NCBI GenBank assembly: GCA_018466975.1
Contig: CM031554.1
Span: forward strand, 496,001 to 560,000
From: Sparassis latifolia
Lineage: Eukaryota; Basidiomycota; Agaricomycetes; Polyporales; Sparassidaceae
Direction of reading: 5' to 3'
DNA: 64,000 nt
Positions 22,241 through 38,661 of the stretch are shown piece by piece (position 1 is the first letter of the stretch; each line of letters begins with the position of its first letter). The notes below the pieces were generated by a model. That model ran no database searches. It was not told the origin of the DNA and saw nothing but the letters and a program-made list of their open reading frames with translations. A program made the translations under genes and the position numbers.

Positions 22241-24579
22241 TAGCTTGTTGACTTCGTCTGATATGGACTGTATATGCTCTGGTATTTCTCTCCTAACATC
22301 GTAGCGGAGACGATATCAGCGTAGGCGCGAGGCTTAGAATTTTTTTTATGTGTTGAGTCAAAATGCTTTCAACGTTATGTGAGTGCACAGTTTATGTATA
22401 TACAAGTCTGTCCGAGCCAACGTTTTGGCCTTCTGGCTTCTGGTCATGCCAATATTATGGAAATAAGGTTCAAATTGGTAAAGTATCAGGCCGTGGGTGG
22501 CGACCTCGTTTTACGTCCTTGGATATAGGGTAGTTGGGGACAAATGCACCTTTCGGTTTGAAGTACAAATGTTGTACTCCATTTCCAACCTTAACCCTAT
22601 AGTCACTACCTAAATTTGGCATTCATAGATCAGCGCCTCAGGCTGGGCGCTTCACCCCTAGAAACTCGCCAGGATCACAATCATTACACAAAAATTCCTG
22701 GACACTGCAGTTAATGTCCGATGAGGTATTATCCAGCTGTTTGTCAGTAGCTGTCACCGCGTGTTGTGACGTAGTCGCCGGCATTTGTGTTGACTTCAGT
22801 AGCGTTCGTCAGTAAACAGTGGTTTTACCACCTAGCTCGCGGCTGCTAATGTTGAACGCATACGAGTATAGGACATACATGCACAGAGAACCTGTGCACC
22901 AGCTCTTGCATTGGAGGCAAAGGAGCCGAAGACATAGGAGAACGCGAGCCTCTAGTTTCTCACACTGTGGAGCCAAATCCGCACCCGCCGATGCAGAGCT
23001 CTGGGATGAGTTCATGATAGGATGGGCAGATGAATAGGTCTGTGCATTGCATCCTGCTTTAAAACATCCGTTGATTTCATGTTCAGCTTCTTTTTCTTAT
23101 ATTGAAGGTTCGGGCTGGCCTCGGGCCCTGCGTCCTGCCATGTCGCCATGGTTATAGAGCAAAGGTTTCATTCAACGAAATATTGAATGCGTGAGGAACG
23201 TATTATTCGGTTCAGTTTCCTGAATTCAAGCCCATTGAACTGTCTTTCTTCCACGATGAAGGCGCACCGAGGACTAGGACAGAATCCGATAGCCACAGTT
23301 CAATGAGCATGCTTCCAATCTCTCGTATCACAATTGTCTCACCGTGCCAGTGTAGCTGTCATCCTGTTCCGCGAGCCCGGTGGGTGGTTTAACTATCTGT
23401 TCTCTTCGGATTGACATTTTGACGTCACTTGATATTTTTAATGGAGTCTTGCCCAATGTGTCTGTAGGCCTTGGTTAAGGTTCATTATTGCTTGGAAAGG
23501 CCCTTCCTACTGCCATTCCTTCTTAATATTCCTGCGTGTGTTCCTCTATCGGAAGGCGCCTCGGTTTTGGAACGGAGCTTCGTTTCTTGAAGTGAGCGCC
23601 TCTCAGTTGACTCTCGATGTCGCGTTTAACCCATCGTAACGCGGCGGTAGCACGTTTGCACATATTCATCTTTCTTCCCAAGATACCTGTCGCAGCTCAA
23701 TGGATGTTTATGAATATTCTGTCCAGCATGTGTCCCAGTGGATACGTCTCTTCGGAACGGCAATGGCCATGCACCTGTGGGCATTGGATCACTAGTTAGG
23801 GTGGCCACCAAGATCAGTCAGGTATCCCTGTGTACGATTGAAGATCAAAACTGTTGTTGGCTATCAAAAAATGTGTTCCAGGTCATGCTGAGACTGTTAG
23901 ACTAAATCTGTGGACAAGACGTTCCGAAGTGTGACAAGCCAGTCGGGTGCTCAGCAAATAACAGTACTTGTCCACGAGCTCCCGGCGGACGTTCATTGTG
24001 CTCTGCAATATTCTACGCTATTGACAGACGTGATGATCCGTCGGCCTGACACTTAGAAGGTAGAATCATCTTGAGGCGGATGTTATGGTCGCCTTGCGAT
24101 GTCGTCTTGACGAAGAATCACCATCGTCCAAATGGTAGTTTTAACGGCAGGTATCCTGGATGGCGGTTGGACGCGTAGCAAGAAGTATACTTGTTGCGTC
24201 AACGATGGCTCGACGCGAGGCGCTACACATTGAGAGTATGTAAGCATCTTAAGTCAGGCATCAGTTATGTGCAATCTAAACCGTTAGTTGAAGCCCAGGT
24301 ATACTAGTGTTCTAGTAACTATCCAAGGGTGTAGTAAAGAGCGGATGGAAGGTATACACGGCAATACAATATCCTAGTCGTGCAAGTCTTCACATAGTCT
24401 ATGATGGGGGATAGGGTGAAAACTCGAAAAGCAACCGGAAACCCAAAACCAAGTCCATTGAATGAATGGGTACACTACTGTAAAAGAGAGCCCACGATCT
24501 ATCATGTTCTAGTCCGTGAGGAAGGGCTTCAGAAAGAGAGATTATAGGAGATAGATGGAGAAGCACACCTGCACAGCTT
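22241..24579. other. 2.3-kb stretch without a recognisable gene
   Basis: The first 150 bp is the 3' flank shared with the other APH copies. Beyond it frames are short, and no splice-joined protein could be recognised on either strand. It may include degenerate repeat DNA. A frame at 23617-23799 is open but unlike anything known to me. Confidence 0.4.
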
Positions 24580-27500
24580 TCAATATGAGAAGATCATAAG
24601 CCACGGATTGAGCACAATCTGCGCAGGTAACGGTCAAACGTTGTATTTTCGCATAAGAAATCACTCACGGGAAAAAGGATATGACAACCAGCATTGATAC
24701 TACCATTCGGTATAATGAGGTCAGTCAGGATGGTGTACAACGGGATGAGATATCACTTACGCCAGGGGGAATATTACAGCCCAGTTCCAACTGTAGATCT
24801 GCCATCCCTCGGGAATAAGGCTGGTCGACAAGATGATCATGGCCGCGCAGATCGCGATACAGACCACCAATGCCAGCCAGAAACGCTTGAGAATCTTGGG
24901 AACTTCGAGCCAGAAATTCGACCGCTCCACCTCCTTCTTTGTCGCACCCCATGTGATATTGTATGAGAACAGATGCGCGAGCACTGCCTGCGTTAGGTGA
25001 ATGCTGAGACCGCTGAAAAAGAAAAAGCTGCAAGGGAATCAGATTACTGCGGACACAGATAATCAAGACAACCACGACAACTCACAAGAAGGGAATCCAG
25101 GTCAGGTTCTCGAGCAGAGCATCGAACAAACTGCGAATCCCCAGACGATACTCGAGCAATGTAAAGCCCACGTTACCTGCACCGGGGAACACGACAGTGC
25201 AGGCGAGCCAGATTTCAAAACTATGCTCATAGTAACCATCAATCTGTTGTGGGATTATGGATGAGACCAGACTTTGCACAACTTGCTAGAACGTACGGTG
25301 ATATCCCAACCCAACAAGAGATAGTTCATTGTGGAAAGTATGATAGCGGATGCAATACCATCTGAGGAAATGTGATGAGTTCCTTCACATGCACGTGGCT
25401 TGAAAGGTGAAGCGTACAGTACGAGAACATGTCTGTAGGGTATTAGGTTTAGTCTTTTACATCACGCTAACAAGTACGCGACAACACTTACATGCCATCA
25501 TGGTTATTTTGTAGTGGACGGGAGCTTGAGACCAAATGAAGGTATGCAGCTGCTTCGTTACAGGGCCCTTGCGCCACCACTCAATGAACGGGTTGAAGAT
25601 AAGTTCGTTACAACCTAGGAGATGAGGAAAATCAACAACGTGGTTCGCAGTAAGTGTAAGCGGAGCTTACCATACGAGTACTTCTGCCATCTGTTCAATT
25701 CGTCGTCGCAAGTGAGGGAAACACCTTCCTTGAAGCCACCTTTCGAATAGGTCGCCCAGCGGATGATATAACCCTTGAGTTGCAACCGCAGGGCCATGTC
25801 AAAGTCCTCAGAGACATTCACCTCGGACCAAATCTTCTTCAAGCCATCAGCGGGATCAATGAATGCGGCATCCTGCAGAGCAGACCAGCGGAGAAAGGCA
25901 TTGTGTCCAACGAAAGGAGCCACCTCACCGTTCGCACAGCCCATGGAGATACACTTGTTAATGCGACGCGTGAAGTGCGCGATACCGTTCTCAAAGTAAT
26001 GGTGAGCAACCTGCATGACGTCTGACTCATGCTGGATGATGGCGACCTCGGGGCACTCCGAAAGCTCACGAGCAGCATCGCGGAAACAGTCCTCAGGGAC
26101 AATGGTGTCGGAGTCGATGATAAGGATGATCTCGCCAACCCGAAGAGACTTGCCGTTGTATGCCCACGGGCGCCACCGCTTGCCGCTCTCCTCATAAATC
26201 TCTTCAACAGCCAGGTTCATGGCCTTATCCTCGAGACACTCTCCTTCGACTTGGCTAGCGTCTAGACCGCGCGCTGCTGCATCTGCTTCAAGCGCAAGCA
26301 GATGCTTCTCGAGTTTTAGCGAAAGCGCCAAACCGTAGTTCATGTTCGACGCCTTCTTGAAACGCCCAGGACGTTTGAAGCCATCGGGATCGTTGCTGTG
26401 TGGCGGACGCGCAACCCAGCCGATGTTGTAGTCCGCGTAGAAAGCGACGCGCTCCTTGCGCTCTTCCTCAGAAATGAGCTGAAGACCATCGTCGTGGACG
26501 AAAATGGACGAGGTGCCTCCTTGGCGAGCGTAGGTCTGCATCGCTTTCTTGATCGAATACACCGAAGGCCCTCTGGAAAAGTCGTACTTAGCGCCGAATA
26601 ACGGGGAATATTCCGATGTAAAATGATCCCGCCGCTGTACCATATATGGTAATCACAGTCACCGATGATGGCGCGAAGGTAATCTGGGTATCGATGTGAA
26701 ATTTGTTTCGCCACTTACATCGTTTCCTTTAGACTCTCTTTGTAAACTGGCAGCTCGATCGTGATGTGCGGCAAGTTGCCGTCAACAACCTTGTTAGGCC
26801 CAGGAGGGACGGCAGAATAATATTTGGAGTTCTCGTGGAATTGTGAGACTGGACCAAAGCTAGTAAATGGTGAGAAAGATGGTGCGCAAGCGTATTAGGA
26901 GTTAAGGACGCACATGTACGACAGATTCGTGACGATCTGCAACGAGAAGAACTGGCAGAGAATGCAAATCGCTCCAACTCTCTGACGATGACAAGCTATA
27001 GGCTTACCAACGAGACGGAAAAGAGGAACGGTGCGGTGGCAAGGAGAGCGAATCGAGTGTAGGAGCCATCTAAGACCATCTCCTGGAGAAGAACAGTGAT
27101 ACCGCTAGCAACAAAAACTGTCGGAGTATCGGATGAATGTTGCGTATAGAGAAACGGGAAAGACATACAGATAGACAAAGCAGCGGCAAAGCCAGCATAG
27201 ACAGGCCCAAAGAGTCGTGTAGGCCTATATGATGGTCCTTCCGCACGTTTCTCCACATCGTCCTTGTCAGAAACCCAATACCGGAAGATGTTAATTGCGC
27301 AAGTCCGCGGCTTCTGCGTCGTTTCCTTCTCCTTGGCGATCGCAACGACCTCCTTCTCGTTGATGGCAGTTTCAACCTTCTCGGTGAGATTGTCATAGGA
27401 GGCGCTGGTCGAAGCTACAACGGAGTTCGTTAGAGAGGGAATTGATGCCCGTTGCTTCCACACAAGCTGAACGAGTTTGTCCTGGAAGTCAATACAAGTT

Positions 27501-28137
27501 GGAACAAAGGTATCAAGGTTGTACGACCAGACAACAAGAACACGTTCGTCACGCTACGGCAGAACAAACACTCTTAAGCGATGCACTAGACGTAGTTACA
27601 CCAGAGGTAGCTTACGATGAAAGCAGCACATTGTTCTCGGTCCGCACGAGGTAAAAGTAGCATTGTCTCGACGATCTGTATACGGGTGTCGCGATCAATA
27701 TAGATAGCCGTATCGTCCTCCGTGCTATATGCAGACTGTCGATGAGTGTTTGCGTTTACACCAAGGGCGAGACAACGTACACTGTAGCAAGTGCCGCGTG
27801 AACAGCAGCGCTTCGTGTCTTGATCGCGACGACAGGATTAAGGGCTCTCACGGCCATCTCGAATGGCTCCAGGTAGCTGTTCTCATAAGGGAAGATACGG
27901 AATAGACCATTATCTACACGCAGACATACACCGACGTGCAGGTTCTCCTCCGTGGGCTTGAACCACGCATCTCCTTGGGTCTAAATAAAAGAGAAGCGCA
28001 ATTGACTTTATGCAGTGGGAGAGAGGTGTACACAGACTGACCTGCTTGAAGATGTAATGAAGCAATGCATCATACGCGTCTGAAAAGACGCTGTCAGAAG
28101 ACGACGAATGGTGCTGGTAGAACATACCGTAATCCAT
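24580..28137 (-). CDS. Membrane glycosyltransferase family 2 (polysaccharide synthase-like)
   Basis: Rebuilt from about fourteen exons, starting with a 10-nt coding exon (28128-28137, MDY) and ending at TGA 24580-24582. It belongs to the fungal GT2 group, processive-synthase-like enzymes that use nucleotide sugars at the plasma membrane and affect hyphal wall and surface growth. Seen in order: an N-terminal cytosolic domain (TQGDAWFKPTEEN..GVCLR), a stretch with PTRLFGPVYAGF and membrane segments, ITIELPVYKESL, KKASNMNYGLAL, the DxD-type IIDSDTIVPEDC, VSEDFDMALRLQ and NRWQKYSYG in the place of QxxRW. Then come several C-terminal membrane helices (LLLGWDIT, WIPFLFFFFSGLS, WLALVVCIAICAAMII) and the end NPWLMIFSY. 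The polymer made cannot be told from sequence. Confidence 0.85.
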
Positions 28138-31100
28138 GGCGTTGAGAGGGGTATACCAGCACGGTATGATTCGACACGCTTGCTGGACCAACCCGCAGGT
28201 AGGTGCCGCGCAAATGGGAGAACAAACAGTACCTCCCAAGCTTATAGCGGGATTGATAACGAATGTTTCTGACAGCCATGCTGATACATCGTGCACGGTT
28301 TTGGCGTCCGCCAGTCACTACGGAGGCGTTCTTTTCACCTGGCCAAATGTGGATTAGTCTATTCGGAAACCCCTCCTGCTTGGCTCTGAAAAAAATCGAA
28401 GACGCTCACCCGTCAACGCTTAACAGCGGTCTCTTGGGTCCGCTGTCGAGCTAAGGGCGTACGCATTGACCGAGCGCGAGTGTGGGTCGCTCGATGTCGT
28501 TTATCGGGTGCCGCTCATCGCCTACCGCGTCGAGTAGTGGTGTCCCTCGTTGTTAAGGTGAGGTGAAAAAGCTTTGTATCAAGTGGGCATCTTGACGCAC
28601 AGAGCCAGAGAGATGCCCCACCCTTGGTCTCCCAGAAAGATGGATCCGATCACTGTAAACGATTGTTTCGGCGCCACTTGATGAATGTTACGTACATTGA
28701 ACTGCCATCCCAGGGGCCAATGATCAGTGCTCATTGTTGTCTTGAAGGGTGCACGGATGTTACTTATACGCGACGTGTCGATCGGGAGCCCTCGGGAGCA
28801 TGGTCGACAGCGGACGTCCCTTGCATTGACACAGCAGACACTCACAGCACCTCGCATCATGGTCGGAACCACGATCCCTGTCAAGAGAGTCTGGAACGTT
28901 TTGGATAACTTCCGAGCTGAAATTGTGATAAGTTCAAGACTGTACGGGCAAGGCACCGGCACCTTGTTCTGGAGCGCCGGTGTAGACCCGACGGCGATTG
29001 CACAACTCCCGTTCAATTTGAGGGTCTGAGCGTGAACTTCTACTCGCACGACGGTTCAACGTTTTCAACGTTCAACATAAGCAACATAGAAGGAAAACGT
29101 ATCGAGTGAAGATTCGACCGAGGAAGGACAAACACAAGACGCGGTCGTCGGCACTTCCCGGCACCATATTTCGAGAACAACTTGAACTTCCTTGATACCA
29201 CTTGTCATTGGATATTAAAGCGCTGAGCTTCCAACAGTGCGTTTCTCGTTCAGACAGATCAAACGGAACGAGAGCGCGTGTAAGGTACCAGGACGACACT
29301 CCTGACTGGATTTTTCGTTCGTTTGGCCCAGCTGGGCCCGGATTGCCCTGTAAGTACGTACCTTTAGTTCATGTTTCGCTTTTCTACTACGTGCGCACTG
29401 ACTTACTGAAATAATGTGGCAGAGGAATATCTGTATCTCACGATTACACAAACAATTATTGCTTCGAGAATCGTGCGGTTCTCAGCCCTTCGTCGCTGCT
29501 TCCAGGACCCTCGACCGGTGTCACGTTTCTCTGGTCCTTCTCTTCGTTTAAGACTGACAGCCTCGTTTCAAACATATACGACCTCATTCTTTCATTTTCT
29601 CGGGAAAAGGGGCATTTATCTGTGTTAGCCTCTGACTCCGTGATCTAATACTGCAAGGTCGAGTAAATTGTCGCGCTCACGATCCGATGGGTGATTGTTT
29701 CGACGAAACGTCTACAGCTAGAGCGACCATAACCTCGTATCCAGGATCACGGAATCAAGGGATTACACGATAGCATATGTTCCAAGAACTCGCCCTTCGC
29801 GCACTACCTTCGCCAGTAGCAACAAGGTAACGAGAATGTGCCCAGCTTGGCTAGTCTGAGAACTTGTACGGGGCTTTTGCGACTCACTTTGATGCACTTC
29901 TACGACTCTCTGTAGATTTTTCTATACTCTCTTGCCGCCAAACACTGGTACGTGCCTTCTACGCGGATGATGATATGGAATGTCAGAAGAACCCGTGGTG
30001 AATTTATACTGCTTATCTCCCGAGACAGATCTCGCGTGTTCCAATCCTCGTCCATGACGTTCGTCAAAGTCGCCGCTCAATTCTCGTCCAAACGCAGGAC
30101 GCTAGCGGGAGCGAGAAGCAGGGTATGTTTTGCGCGTCTCGAAGCAGCGATAAAGCCTCATGTCCTATTATATATGTAGCTTTAGTGCTTCAGTGCATGC
30201 ATGTTAGCCGCGGCACCCTAGGCATGATACATCATTCCAGCAAATTTCTTCTGTCCTTGATAGTGACGTGTCACAGCCGCTGGTCTGCGAGAAACGGATC
30301 ACCAGTTCACCTCGCAGTGATCAGTTCACACCAGGACTGCCTGTATGGGAACCGAGTTAAATCATCTCGAGATGAGTTCTGGTGACTAGGAAGCCGAGAA
30401 GCAGGTGAAGAAAGAGAAGAGCGCGAAATGTGGACTAACTCTACCTCGTTGCTTGATTCCATGACGCGGTCGGAAACGGCGTGCATTCTGGAATTGAATG
30501 AGTTTGACGTTGGGTAGGATGATGACATCAGTACGTCCTGCCTTAGCTTCAGGATGACGCACTCCCAAAGCTGAGAAAGTATAACACATATCTCTGACAG
30601 CCGCTACCTTTTTGGCGCCCCATTCGTCCAATGGGCTACTCATTCCTACCATTTGCTCCTACAGCATACCTCTAATCAACAGAACCTCCTCAATGGGTGC
30701 AAGGAAGGTTGCGGAGTGCAATCAGGATTATATTGTGGTACCTTGTGTTCCGCTCTATCTATGGATGCCATGTCTCGTGGCAAGGCGGCCTCCGCTTGGT
30801 GATGCGCGCGATATGATCAGGGGAAGGCAATGCATGATTTTCCTCGAGGCATAGTCTGACACTTCTGTTGGGACAATTTCACTCGCTACAGGCTTCTTGC
30901 GTTGTCTTGCATAGCGGACATCTCTATCGTCCGACGTGTCTCGCGCGAAATCGGTCGCGTTATGTTCTCGATTCGTCGAATGTTTGTTCAGAACTCGAAG
31001 TCTCGGCCGCAATTGTGAACTCGGGTCCTCGAAATGTAAGGTCCTGAGACTCTTCTTATCGCTGCCTCTCTGTTCTGGTTTGTCTGGCTCAGGCCCCTGT

Positions 31101-32680
31101 CCTGATGTCACGGAATTAAGCTGACAGTTATCGTACGCGCCGCGGGCATATGTTGGCGCTCGCCACGCACCACGTAATGTGCCCGCACACCACGGAAGCT
31201 TCCCCTAAGGTGCGGCCTTCGGGCGGTTTTATGACGTCCATCGTCGAAAGCCCAAATGGGGCGCCTGAATGCGTGTTGATCAAGAGACTAGTCTGCCTTC
31301 CTGGGATGGCAGCAAGGACACTAACTTTTCGACAACCTCTACCAGCGCGTGTTTACCTACACTGTTCCTTGCGCCTGCTTGCAGTGTAAATACACAGATT
31401 TTCATCATCAACATCAGCCTTCCATGGGCGCACCTGGTCTTAGAAGACGTCGCTGCCTCACCGTGTGCCTGTGTTCGCGCCCGAAGCGCTTGGATATAGA
31501 TCACTAGTACTTACTGATTTTTAGCACAGCCTGCGGTGTATCGCGGGACGAGCATCTACTCTTTTTAGTCGATCCTATCTGTGCATTTGGTGTGCATGGT
31601 GGTGGTGGTGGTGGTGTATTGCATGGAGATGCTGTGCTCTGCGGCACGGGATGTGTGACCGTCCAAAATGGCAGGTGAAGTCGTTGAGGCGGCAGAACGA
31701 TCGCATCCGCGCCATTTGCGACCGTGATTAGACCATAGGCTACCATCGCTGGTTGACGCGACAAATTTACGATTAATGCCGTCACTCTATTTTGGAAAAC
31801 TGGCGGCCAAGAGGAGACGCGAATAAAGGCTTGATCCTTATGTGATCCTATCGTGCGAATTCCCACGTCTCTATGTACACTCATTCCTCGCGCCATGCTA
31901 CTAAATGGAGTTTGTCTTGCCATTATTTGGAGGCACAATCGCTAACACATTAATATTATGGGAGTATGGCACAAACTTCCAGCGCGTATGCACGCGCAGT
32001 GCCAGGATGAAATATCGAAGCTGGTCAGGTGGTATATAATGTCTTCCGGTAGGTGCACTCTAAACCTGGGCATACTGAAGTGTTGTTTACGCCAGACAGC
32101 GAATGTACGAATTTCTTCTGGTTTACTAGGGTGATTTTTGCGTGGAACATGCCAGTTAGACCGTGGGTTCCGAAGCCTTCACGTCGGTCTTTACGAGGTG
32201 ATGGTCTGCCAGGGGCGTCCTGTAATTTGGGCGCTTCTCGATAGAGAAAACTCTGGAAGCGGAGGGAGAACTTCAAGGCCGATCTTCGGAAACACAAACG
32301 ATCCAATTTAGACAGCAGATATCCCTGTAAAATAGCCAGGTTGACAGGGAACCACTATCGGCACTCGGGGATACCCTGTCCGCCCACGTTCCGTTCTCTC
32401 TTGTCACGGTGATAGGCCAAAGAGCGATCCTGAACCAAGGGGCTATGTCGCAGAATGTTCCGCGTATGTCCCCTGGCCCTTGTCACGATTGTATGTTCCT
32501 TGATTCCGTCACAGCTCGACCTGGGTTCGTCTGACATTTCTATACAGACGAGTCCAATGTCTCGCGCGTTCCACATCCCGAGGTGCAAGTACATAAACCC
32601 CATGCCTCGAGCAGATTCATCTTTTTTCCTCAGGTCTCGACATCGTCGGTCCCGAGTCTTTCTTTCACTTTCCACCAGCC
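28138..32680. other. 4.5-kb gene-poor stretch
   Basis: It contains one copy of a dispersed repeat (28351-28616) and a (GGT)n run near 31597-31615. Open frames such as 28579-29049 (minus, 156 aa), 30386-30652 (minus) and 31504-31938 (minus, 144 aa) show no family motif, no clear splice-joined extension and no partner copy. I do not call them genes. The 28138-28350 part is presumably the GT2 promoter. Confidence 0.4.
28351..28616. repeat. Dispersed repeat, copy A
   Basis: It begins GGATTAGTCTATTCGG and is similar along its length to 44710-44997, in the same orientation. Well-kept blocks include GAAAAAAATC.AAGACGCTCA, TTAACAGCGGTCTC, CTCATCGCCTACCGCG and GGGCATCTTG. It has no coding frame and no obvious terminal repeats. 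It lies just upstream of the GT2 gene. Probably a fragment of a non-autonomous element. Confidence 0.65.
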
Positions 32681-34521
32681 ATGCCTACGCGACCGTCAAC
32701 ATCCTCATCTTCCTCGTCCTCGTCCTCGTCACCCGATGTTCCTCCTCCCACAATGGGGCGCACACGCGAGGTCCCTCTCCAGCCTCCCAAACCGCTCTTT
32801 TTCATCGACCACCGTCAAGCTGCGACAGAGAGCACGGAAGAAGCCAGCCGCGACCCGTTTCGCACTCCAGAAGCATCAATCCCAGGGACACCCAAGAATG
32901 TGGGAGATAACCCGTTCTCTCCGCCGTCCAGCGTCATCAGCTTTAGTGGCGACAATATTATCCCGGGTAATGGCGGACATCTAGGAGAGGGGAGCCGGAG
33001 CAGCTCCGTTTTCTCTGACCGCCCGATGAACCGTAACCTCTCCTCCAGGGTGTCGGTGTCCTCTGGTCTGCGCAACCCCGTCGTCGAAGGCAGCATCCAG
33101 GAGACGACGCGAGCGAGTCTACCTCACGTGAACTCTGGGATCCGCAGCTCATACATGTCTCCGGCCGTCCTCTCCCGCCGCACGACCGTGTTCGAATCAA
33201 GCGAGATTGTACCCCGCATGGCCAAACGCGCGCGATCGACCATGCTGACGAGCGAGATCGAGAAGCCCTGGTTGACGGAGAAGGACGCTTACTCGCGTCT
33301 TTCGTACTTCCTCACGTACGCGATGATGTTCCTCGGCATCGCGGGCGGCGCAGTTCGATGCTACTTTGGATGGAAGGATATACCCCGTCTTGGAAACATC
33401 TGTTTGGTGATGAAGGACGACTTCAACTCGCTAGACACCAACGTCTGGTATCACGAAGTCGACATGGGAGGGTTTGGGTGAGTCACGTGAGAACATCTTC
33501 TGTGATCTGCACTGACGCTCGGCATACAGCAACGGCGAGTTTGAGATGACGACAACGTCGTCAAATAATTCGTTCGTGGAGGATGGTCGCCTGTACATCG
33601 TGCCCACTCTTACGTCCGACGTCATTGGGTACGACAACGTGATGAACGGGTACATGTATAATGTCTCTGGGTGTACGAGCGCGAACCTAACGTCCTGCGG
33701 CACCGTGTCCAACTCGACGGCGGGCACTGTGATTAACCCAGTGATGAGTGCGCGATTGTCGACGTTGAACAGCTACAGCATTCAGTACGGGAAGGTGGAG
33801 GTGGTGGCGAAGATCCCGACGGGAGACTGGCTGTGGCCGGCGATTTGGATGCTTCCCGTGAAGAACACGTACGGGCCATGGCCAGCGTCAGGAGAAATCG
33901 ACATCATGGAGGCACGGGGCAACGGGATAAGCTACCCGGCGCAGGGCGTAAACTACGTGCGGGGCTCGCTGAACTGGGGTCCGACGTCGTGGCTGAACTC
34001 GGTGTACAAGACGTACGGGTGGTGGACGAACCGGAGGTCGACGTTCGCGGACAACTTCCACACATACACGGTGGAGTGGTCACCCAAGTTCGTCCGCATC
34101 TACGTCGACACGCGCTTGGACTACATGCTCGATCTGAGCCTCAACGAGCCGTTCTTCAAGCGTGGTGACTACCCCGAGACGATTCTGAACGGGTCGCAGT
34201 ACATCGTGACGCCGAACCCTTGGGAGGACGGCACGCCCAATGTTGCGCCGTTTGATCAGCCGTTCTACCTTATCCTTAACGTCGCCGTCGGTGGCACCAA
34301 TGGTTGGTTTCCCGATAATGTGGGCAACAAGCCATGGTTGGACGGTTCGCTCAGTGAGTACCCGTACCGAGTCGCTTCTGGTCACCTCTGACAGATGTCC
34401 TACCCTAGCTGCTATGCGCGATTTCGCTGCCGCACAAAATACCTGGTCGCAGACATGGCCATCGAACTACCAAGACCGTGCGCTCGTCGTCGACTCGGTG
34501 AAGATGTGGGAGATGTGCTAG
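32681..34521 (+). CDS. GH16 membrane protein, KRE6/SKN1-like
   Basis: Three exons (32681-33477, 33530-34353, 34409-34521) give 577 aa. A Ser/Pro-rich cytosolic N-terminus of about 200 residues leads to one membrane segment (LTYAMMFLGIAGGAV, near residue 215), so this is a type II protein with a lumenal or outer catalytic domain. The GH16 signature GEIDIMEARGN (ExDxxE) carries the nucleophile and acid/base glutamates. Flanking family blocks are YGKVEVVAKIP, WLWPAIWMLP and FYLILNVAVGGTNGWFPD. KRE6/SKN1 proteins are needed for beta-1,6-glucan in fungal walls and may act as transglycosidases. The last junction uses the TAG acceptor at 34406-34408, which restores the reading to VDSVKMWEMC; the nearer CAG acceptor would not. 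Confidence 0.9.
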
Positions 34522-35538
34522 ATGTCTGATACTATCCAACGCTCGGACGATTTGAAGTTTTGCGTTCTCTGCGTATCGACGATCTTCCGGTCGTACATTG
34601 TGAATCGCTATTGATCGTTCTCACCTTCGCTTGTCTTTCTTGATCAGAGTTCGCTTCGATTTATGAACTGCTTGGATTTCTGTAGAGTAGCACAAGGCGT
34701 AGTGCGACATAATGACGTCTGCCGCTTGGCTTACGTGTGATAAATTACCTACATCAATCACAGACTTAGATGGAGCACTGCTAGCTATACATAACTAACA
34801 CTTCATTTCCGCCGCAAAATACCACTTGCCTTGACTTCGGCGCACATGGTAGAATTACGACTTCCTCCGGCGATAGTACGATATATAGAGAGGCAGAATC
34901 ATCCCTCCCACATAAAATGTAGGCACCCAAGCAAGTTCATGAAGAAAGGATGTGTGAATCATGATATTGAGCGTTCGAGAACCAGCATGGAAACAGGACG
35001 GTGCGGCAGCAAGGCTGCTTTTACTCACCTTCTCAGCAGACTCCGATTATAATATATATTCAGAAGTGAATTCGGTACTTCGGACGACCGCGGGAAGGAA
35101 ACTGTTAGCACAAGAACGCTCAGCTTTGTCTTGTTTTTCATTGCTGCTCCGGTGGTTCTGAGTTACTGTCGAGTAGCTGAAGAGGGCGTTTTGAAGGTGT
35201 TCACGTGATAGGGTTTCGCGACGCACGTGAGCTTTCGGATGGATTTCGTGCTGTCTGAGCCTGGAGACACCCGACCATACCATAGGATTTCTTTGAAATA
35301 TTAATAGTTGATGTTGTGATATCTTGAGACCTTGAAGACGGCAAAGACATAGGCGTTGCGGGAAAGTTACTATTTATCGATCTGGTGCCACCGAAGGTAA
35401 ATAGCAATCAACAGAGGATCTAGATCTGCTGAGATTTAGCTCTCGACTCGGAGTGCAGCGGAGAGGTCCGGTCGTCCAGCTTGAGCGGTTCCTCTACTGT
35501 AATTCTCTGCGGCGGAGCAGTTGCAGGGCTTGTCTGCG
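34522..35538. other. Spacer before MEF1
   Basis: 3' flank of the GH16 gene, then about 0.9 kb with only short random frames, then the MEF1 promoter and 5' UTR. No further gene seen. Confidence 0.5.

Positions 35539-38661
<3,123 letters not shown>

Noticed and set aside
28579..29049. 156-aa minus-strand frame in the gene-poor stretch
   Set aside because: It runs into repeat copy A, shows no family motif, and its repeat partner has no matching frame.
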